Shown here piece after piece: positions 58,839-64,000 of a stretch of DNA of 64,000 bases. The stretch is taken from assembly GCF_008728515.1 (NCBI RefSeq), contig NC_044981.1, positions 8,316,895-8,380,894 on the forward strand. Direction: 5' to 3'. Both the position numbers and the translations under genes were made by a program. The notes beneath the pieces were generated by a model, which saw nothing but the letters and a program-made list of their open reading frames with translations, was not told the DNA's origin and ran no database searches. The first letter of the stretch is position 1, and each line of letters opens with the position of its first letter. Source of the DNA: Papio anubis (lineage: Eukaryota; Chordata; Mammalia; Primates; Cercopithecidae).

Positions 58839-60117
58839 TTGCATTTATTCTTTCTCATCTGAGAGAGCTGGTGTTCCTTTAACTGTGATGTAAGATAAAT
58901 GTAGTCAGTTGGCTTCATTTCTAGGTACTTTCAGAGTGCCAAGGCTCTGTATAGGATTTTTATTTGTGGCTGGATTTTTGCCTAGGGTTTCACAGGCACT
59001 GTATACTGGCAAAATATTTTTGTCATTCTAATTTGGGCTGCGATCCGGTAGATGACACTTAATAGTGAAGGCTGGCAGATAGGCTCTTACTCAGTCATGT
59101 GGCTCTTTGGTATTTTAGCACATTCTCAGTAGCGCTGTGTGATGTGGGGAGAGAGATGACATCCTCACAGGTTTGCTCCAGAGCCTTGGAGGAGCCTCCT
59201 CTGATCACTGGTGCCACACTCACATTTCTTTCCCTCAGGCAGAGGCCATGGCTGGCAGACAGGCCACACCTTTTCCCGACTGGCCCTGCAGAAGGAGGCA
59301 TATCTTGTTCCCCCATCTGCCCATGAATTCACATGTCTCACTCCTCTCAGTGTTCTGGGAGCGGGGGCTCCTCCCCTCCTTGGGTGCCACCCATACCAAT
59401 AAGTCTTGTCTGGCTAGGAGCAGCAGGGGTGGATGAAATAGCATGGACTGTTGTCCAGGTGTTTCCCAGAAGAACCCAGGACTGTGTCTCTTGGCAGAGT
59501 TCAGGTAGGTGTGGGGCTGCTGTGCTGACGCCTAAGCCAGCAAGTTCCGCCTGGGTAGCAGCAGTGGGGGTTGGTAGAGTTGTGCGGTCTGCTATCCAAA
59601 TGTTTACACTACTTCCTTGATTTACTCTTTGTTTTATGCAATCATGAATTCTCATCCTTATGACTTTGAAGAGTGGTGGTACGTGCCATCCAGCAAGCCT
59701 TTTGAGGGCAGAGTTGAGGACTAGGAATATCTGGAAACGTTGTGACCCTACCACAGTGTCTTGGTCAATTAAATTATTTTTTGAATTCATCAAATCACAA
59801 ACCCAGTCAAGGCCAATTTCTTCAGTGTCATGTAGGAATATTTATAATATTCGTTATTATTAGTAGAAGTACCCCTACTAGTAGTGTTTCCCCTTTTGTG
59901 CCTTTCTTTGTTTTGTTTCACTAGCCCAGATTGTATCTTTTTTTCTTTTTTTTCCTCCAAATTCTACAATCCTTCAAAGTTCGGATCAACTATTTTATAC
60001 CTAATTATTGCCCCTTTCTCTGCCTGATTCAAATACCTTAGTACTTGTTTCTTACAATTTGTACTTAAATATCACTGCAATCATTTATATATATAATAAA
60101 TATATTGCATATATGTA

Positions 60118-60143
60118 TACGTGTGTGTGTGTGTGTGTGTGTA
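60118..60143 (+). repeat. (GT)n microsatellite
   Basis: About 12 uninterrupted GT units, with a TATA-rich stretch on either side. Confidence 0.9.
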
Positions 60144-60149
60144 TATCTC

Positions 60150-60720
60150 ATATGGAACCTGTGTAGTGGTTTGCACAAAGTGTGAGCAGAAAGTACAGAG
60201 TTCCCATATACTCCTTCTCATCTATTTTCCTCTATCATTAACATCTTGCATAAGTGTGGTACATTTGTTAAAATTGATGAACCAATATTGACCCATTATT
60301 ATTAACTAAAGTTAATGTTAGAGTCCACTGTTTTACATTATAAGTTTGGACAAATGTATAGTGACATGTATTCATCAGTACAGTATCATACAAAATAGTT
60401 TCGTTGCCCTAAAAATTTCTTGTGCCCCACCTATTTATCCCTCCTTCCCCTGAACCCTTGACAACAGCTGATCTGTTTACTGTCTCCATAGTTTTGCCTT
60501 GTTCAGAAGGTCATATAGTTGGAATCATACAGTATATATCCCTTTTAGATAGGCTTTTTTTTTTTTTTTTTTTTTGCTTAGCAATATGCATTTAAAATTC
60601 CTACATGTCTTTTGCTGGCTTGATTGTTCATTCCTTTTTATTGTTGAATAAAATTCCATGGCATGGATGTACTACTGTTTGTGTATTCACCTGTTAAAGG
60701 ATATTTGTGTTATTTCTTAA
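60150..60720 (-). mobile_element. Old L1M 3' region
   Basis: Reverse L1M phrases: GACAAATGTATAGTGACATG, GGAATCATACAGTATATATC, TTATTGTTGAATAAAATTCC. Confidence 0.7.
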
Positions 60721-61075
60721 AGAATACTCTTTTTTTAATGCAGGGTTTAAAAATTGCTTTAGTGCAGGAGTAGAAACTAAAACTTATTTCTAGAAACCGG
60801 AGAAATCAGAAAATATGCCATATAGTGAAGCATTCCGTTAAAATTGCTTTAGCTCTTCTGAGATCAATGCCTATATTGTGTCAATATATAACAATATTTA
60901 CATTTTAAAAATAAATGCATTGTTATAATAATTAGAAATAGAAACATTTAATTTTTTTTAAATTTTCTGCCTAAACAAGATTTCCCAAAGCATGACAGTA
61001 TAGAGAGAATTTTTTTTTTAAATTAATGTTTATCTCTTTATTACGTTCCACAAAAAAGTTAGAACTTTTAAAATA

Positions 61076-61443
61076 TATGGTTTGAATGTTTTGTCCCACC
61101 CAGAATTTGTGTGTTGAAACTGAATCCCCAATATGACGGTATTAAAAGGTGAGAGTCTTTGGGAAGTGATTAATTCACAAAGGGGTAGCCCTTATGAATG
61201 GATTAATGTGGTTGTAAAAGAGGCTTCAGAGAGCTACCTGACTGTCTTTCCCTTCCGTCTTCCCCCATGTGAGGATGCAGTAGCAAAGTGTCATCAATGA
61301 AGAATGGTGCCTCAGCAGATAACTGAATCTGCAAGTGCCTTGATCTTGGACTTCTCAGCCTCTAGAACTGTGATAAAATAAACTTCTATTATTAGAAATT
61401 ACCCAGTCTGTAGCATTCTGTTATAAAAGCACAAATGAACTGA
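61076..61443 (+). repeat. MLT1 LTR, plus strand
   Basis: It begins TATGGTTTGAATGTTTTGTC and contains AAGTGATTAATTC, CCCCCATGTGAGGATGCAG, CCTTGATCTTGGACTTCTC and a ACCCAGTCTGTAGCATTCTG end. Confidence 0.8.
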
Positions 61444-61539
61444 GACAAATGTATATTTCGTTAAGGCTTGTATTACAGAATCCAAGAATGCAAAAAAAAA
61501 AAAAAAAAAAGAAAAAAGAAATAAAAGGTGGGGGGCCTA

Positions 61540-61900
61540 GGGTCATCTGGTCCATTTGGTATCCAATATCTGAATTTCTTCTCTGACATGGTAGGCAGGT
61601 GGTCTTATAATATATGTTTGGACATTTCCAATGACAGGAAAATTACTCTCTTATAAGTCAATTGGTTTTACTTTTTTAGATAACTCTAATTGTTAGAAAG
61701 GTCTTTCTTTTATTCAACTAAACTGTTTTCCCATAATTTCTTACCATTCATTCTAATTCTACTCCATGAATAATAAAGGATAAATTTAATCTTTTCCCCA
61801 ATGATAGCCCTTTAAATATTCAAAAGATAGCTAGAATGTCACTTTCCATATTAAACTTCTTAAGCACCTTATCACGTTAGACATTTTCGCCTGAATGATT
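61540..61900 (+). repeat. Old mammalian repeat, class not named
   Basis: CTAATTGTTAGAAAGGTCTT and TAGCCCTTTAAATATTCAAA resemble a repeat I know from many mammalian loci. Confidence 0.4.
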
Positions 61901-61967
61901 TTGCTGAACGGTTTTTGCAGCTCTCTAAAAACATTTTGTGGATGCATACCTATATTCTTTTTTTCAT

Positions 61968-62160
61968 TCGTTCATTCAGTAACTATTTTTTGAGTGCCTG
62001 CTACCTGCCAGATACTGTGTTAAGAATTGGGCATATAATGCTAAACTAGACAACAACTGGCCCTTCCATCATGCAACATGCAAGGGACAAAGATAGAGAT
62101 TAATGGGGTGGGGGAAGCAAAGTATTCAGGGAAGGTCAGCCAGGAGGGGAACCTCCCAGA
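61968..62160 (+). repeat. Old interspersed repeat, class not named
   Basis: CATTCGTTCATTCAGTAACT and GAGTGCCTGCTACCTGCCAG resemble the repeat at 7196 and 34640. Confidence 0.4.
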
Positions 62161-62374
62161 CAGATATGTGGACATGTGGAAGAACCTGGAGCTAAAAAGG
62201 AGTTTAGCAAATTCTAGGAACTGAAAGAAGATCACTGGGACTAGAATGCAGTGAGAAAAGGTGCATGTGGTGGCTTTGAAATAATTACCACTATACATTA
62301 TATGTATTGAAACATCACTATATACCTCATGAGTATGCACAATTAGTTTTCAATTAAAAAATAAAAAGAAATTG

Positions 62375-62895
62375 TAAAAATGTCCACAAATTCTTTCCTA
62401 AGATGGCACCTAATTTCCATCTCTTATATCTGGGCTGGACTCAGTGGTTCTTTCCTAGTGAATAGAACGTGATAGAAGTGATGCTTTGTGATTTCTGAGG
62501 TTAGGCCATTAAAAAGAACAGCTTCTACTTGACTTGCTTGCTGTTGTATCTCTCATTCTGGGAAAAGTCAGCTGCTATGGTGTGGGGACTCGCAGCAGCC
62601 TGCGGAGTATCTCACATGCAAGGAGCTTGAGGCCTCTGCCAACAGCACACATTAAGTTGTGAATGTGAATGAACCACTGTGGAAGTGGATCCACCTGCTC
62701 CAGTTAAGCCTTCCATTGACTGTAGCCCCAGTTGACATCACATCTACAACCTCATGAGACACCTCCCAAACCAGGACCACCCAGCTAAGCCACTTCTGAA
62801 TTCCTGACTCAAAGGAACTGGGAGATATTTATTGTCATTTTAAGCCACTAAATGTTGAGGTAATTTGTTATGCAGATAAATGATAGAGAAGAGAT
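62375..62895 (+). repeat. MLT1 LTR, plus strand
   Basis: The late part is clear: GAGGCCTCTGCCAACAGCAC, ACCACCCAGCTAAGCCACTT, GAATTCCTGACTCAAAGGAA, TTTTAAGCCACTAAATGTTG. Confidence 0.8.
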
Positions 62896-63440
62896 GTGGC
62901 ACTTGGTTTGCTTCTGGCTTCAAATAACACAAGACCCAACTAAAGTTATGAGGAGTTTATTTTGTCCCATAATAAGAAGTGCACAGGTAGTATACCTGCA
63001 GCATTGATCAAGTCAGTGGCCCAATCAATACCCAGGTCTTCACCATCTTCCTGCTCTGTTATTCTTGACTTGTTGATGATGTCTCCTCATAGAACCACAA
63101 AGAATCGGCGGCTTCAGCCATACCGTGGGCTAGATAGGCATTTCCTCCTGTGTGTTTTCATAGATGAAGAAAATCTTCCCCTCATTCCTGGTGGTCAGAG
63201 CTGGATAAAATATCCACCCTTCAACCAATATCAGACAAGTGACACAGATCAGAGTAAACAGAACATGCTGATAGACTGGATGTGGAGCATGAGAAGAAAT
63301 GGAGAGGACCAAGGATGACCTGGATTTCTGGCTTACGCAACTGCGTGGAAGGTAGTATCTTTTTTTGTTTTGTTTTGGTGGGAAGATCAGAGTTGTGTGG
63401 AAAAATTAAGAATTTTATTCTATTTATTATTATTATTATT
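62896..63440. other. Unassigned sequence
   Basis: No supported gene. Parts resemble an old repeat I cannot name. Open frames of about 118 codons (62962-63318) lack any recognisable domain. Confidence 0.4.
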
Positions 63441-63447
63441 GTTATTA

Positions 63448-63757
63448 TTTTGAGACAGAGTCTATCTCATTTGATTCAGTGCAGCCTCATTGCGCTGCAC
63501 CAGGCTGGAGTGTGCTGGCGCGATCTCGGCTCACTGCAACCTACGCCTCCCGGGTTCAAGTGATCCTCCTGCCTTAGACTCCCAAGTAGCTGGGATTACA
63601 GGTGCCCGCAACCATGCCTGGCTAATTTTTGTATTTTTAGTAGAGACGGGGCTTTGCCATGTTAGCCAGGCTGGTCTCGAACTCCTGACCTCAGGTGATC
63701 CACCCACCTTGGCTTCCCAAAGTGCTGGGATTATAGGCATGGGCCACCGTCCCTGGT
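63448..63757 (-). mobile_element. Alu, minus strand, with a rearranged 3' part
   Basis: Alu with an (ATT)n tail (63421-63447). Between GAGTCTATCTCAT and CAGGCTGGAG about 20 extra bases are present, with a small palindrome GTGCAGC...GCTGCAC. Confidence 0.9.
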
Positions 63758-63851
63758 CAAGGATTCTATTATATGTATGTTAAATCTGAGAGGTCTGTCA
63801 GACATCTAAATTGAGATGTCAGGGAGCAGTTGGATATTTACATTTGGAATG

Positions 63852-63910
63852 AAAAGAGGAGGTAAAGACATAAGCCAAAAAGAGGAGGTAAAGATGTAAT
63901 GAGCCAAAAG
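63852..63910 (+). repeat. Short tandem duplication, about 30-base period
   Basis: AAGAGGAGGTAAAGA followed by AGCCAAAA occurs twice, starting near 63854 and 63880. Confidence 0.7.
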
Positions 63911-64000
63911 ATGGTTTTTGAATCCATGTAGCGGATGACTCAACTGTGGGGGAGTGAATGAGAGGTGGCAGAGGAGGCCCAGAGCCAGGCTCTGAAGAAC

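Larger units (their letters stand above)
52788..59850 (-). mobile_element. Nearly complete old L1 with three Alu insertions
   Basis: The 3' end is at 52788 (TACATGTGCAGGTTTGTTAC in reverse). It continues through a decayed ORF2 to about 57480, ORF1 remnants to 58764, and a GC-richer 5' UTR-like part to about 59850. Without the Alus (55181-55507, 56335-56622, 57824-58121) it is about 6.1 kb, the length of a full L1. No frame is intact. Confidence 0.85.

Noticed and set aside
59347..59793. Open frames of about 90-150 codons on both strands at 59.1-59.8 kb
   Set aside because: This is the GC-richer 5' UTR-like part of the old L1. There is no domain and frames overlap on both strands.
1..64000. 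CRISPR arrays, bacterial operons, tRNA or rRNA genes
   Set aside because: I looked for regularly spaced repeats and RNA-gene cores and found none. The short direct repeats are microsatellites, Alu tails or single duplications.

Overview
The window is nuclear DNA from a primate. Alu elements are dense, and one near 27.8 kb carries AluY-type diagnostic bases. Primate-type L1, THE1 and MLT LTRs, a MADE1 element and a spliced vertebrate gene are also present. AluY-type sequence points to a catarrhine (human, ape or Old World monkey). Several residues of the encoded protein differ from the human protein as I remember it, so a non-human catarrhine is possible. That comparison is from memory and unchecked.

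The only protein-coding gene I can support is SLC35B3, the Golgi transporter PAPST2 for the sulfate donor PAPS, on the minus strand. Its CpG-island promoter lies at about 29.5-30.3 kb. Ten coding exons with GT-AG borders run from the start codon at 28810 to the stop at 5722, and a likely poly(A) signal lies at 5504-5509. The exons sum to 1206 bases, or 401 residues plus stop. The exon holding the start codon also carries two short upstream ORFs, the second overlapping the main AUG.

Everything else is interspersed repeat or unassigned sequence. Positions 1-2078 are the 5' end of a broken ERVL-type provirus on the minus strand (LTR, leucine-type primer site, decayed gag). Positions 3.1-5.1 kb hold two opposed MLT1 LTRs and a MER1-like hAT element. 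The introns hold Alu, MIR, L2, L1M, a second MER1-like element, and a Tigger-class element split by a THE1 insertion. Upstream of the gene, 31-37 kb has L2, MIR and Alu copies, several with tails grown into microsatellites. At 37.4-42.8 kb an MLT1 LTR was cut by an Alu, a solo ERV1-type LTR and a 4.2-kb L1. At 43-46.7 kb there are an unclassified LTR-like block, another MLT1, and an old L1M carrying an Alu and a miR-548-like MADE1 hairpin. At 46.7-52.8 kb the sequence is AT-rich with little recognisable content. At 52.8-59.9 kb lies a nearly complete old L1 with three Alu insertions, and 60-64 kb holds L1M, two MLT1 LTRs and an Alu.

I found no undescribed gene system. The points of interest are the upstream ORFs of SLC35B3, the MADE1 hairpin, an inverted micro-duplication in an L1 that looks like a template switch, and several nested insertions whose order can be read from the sequence.
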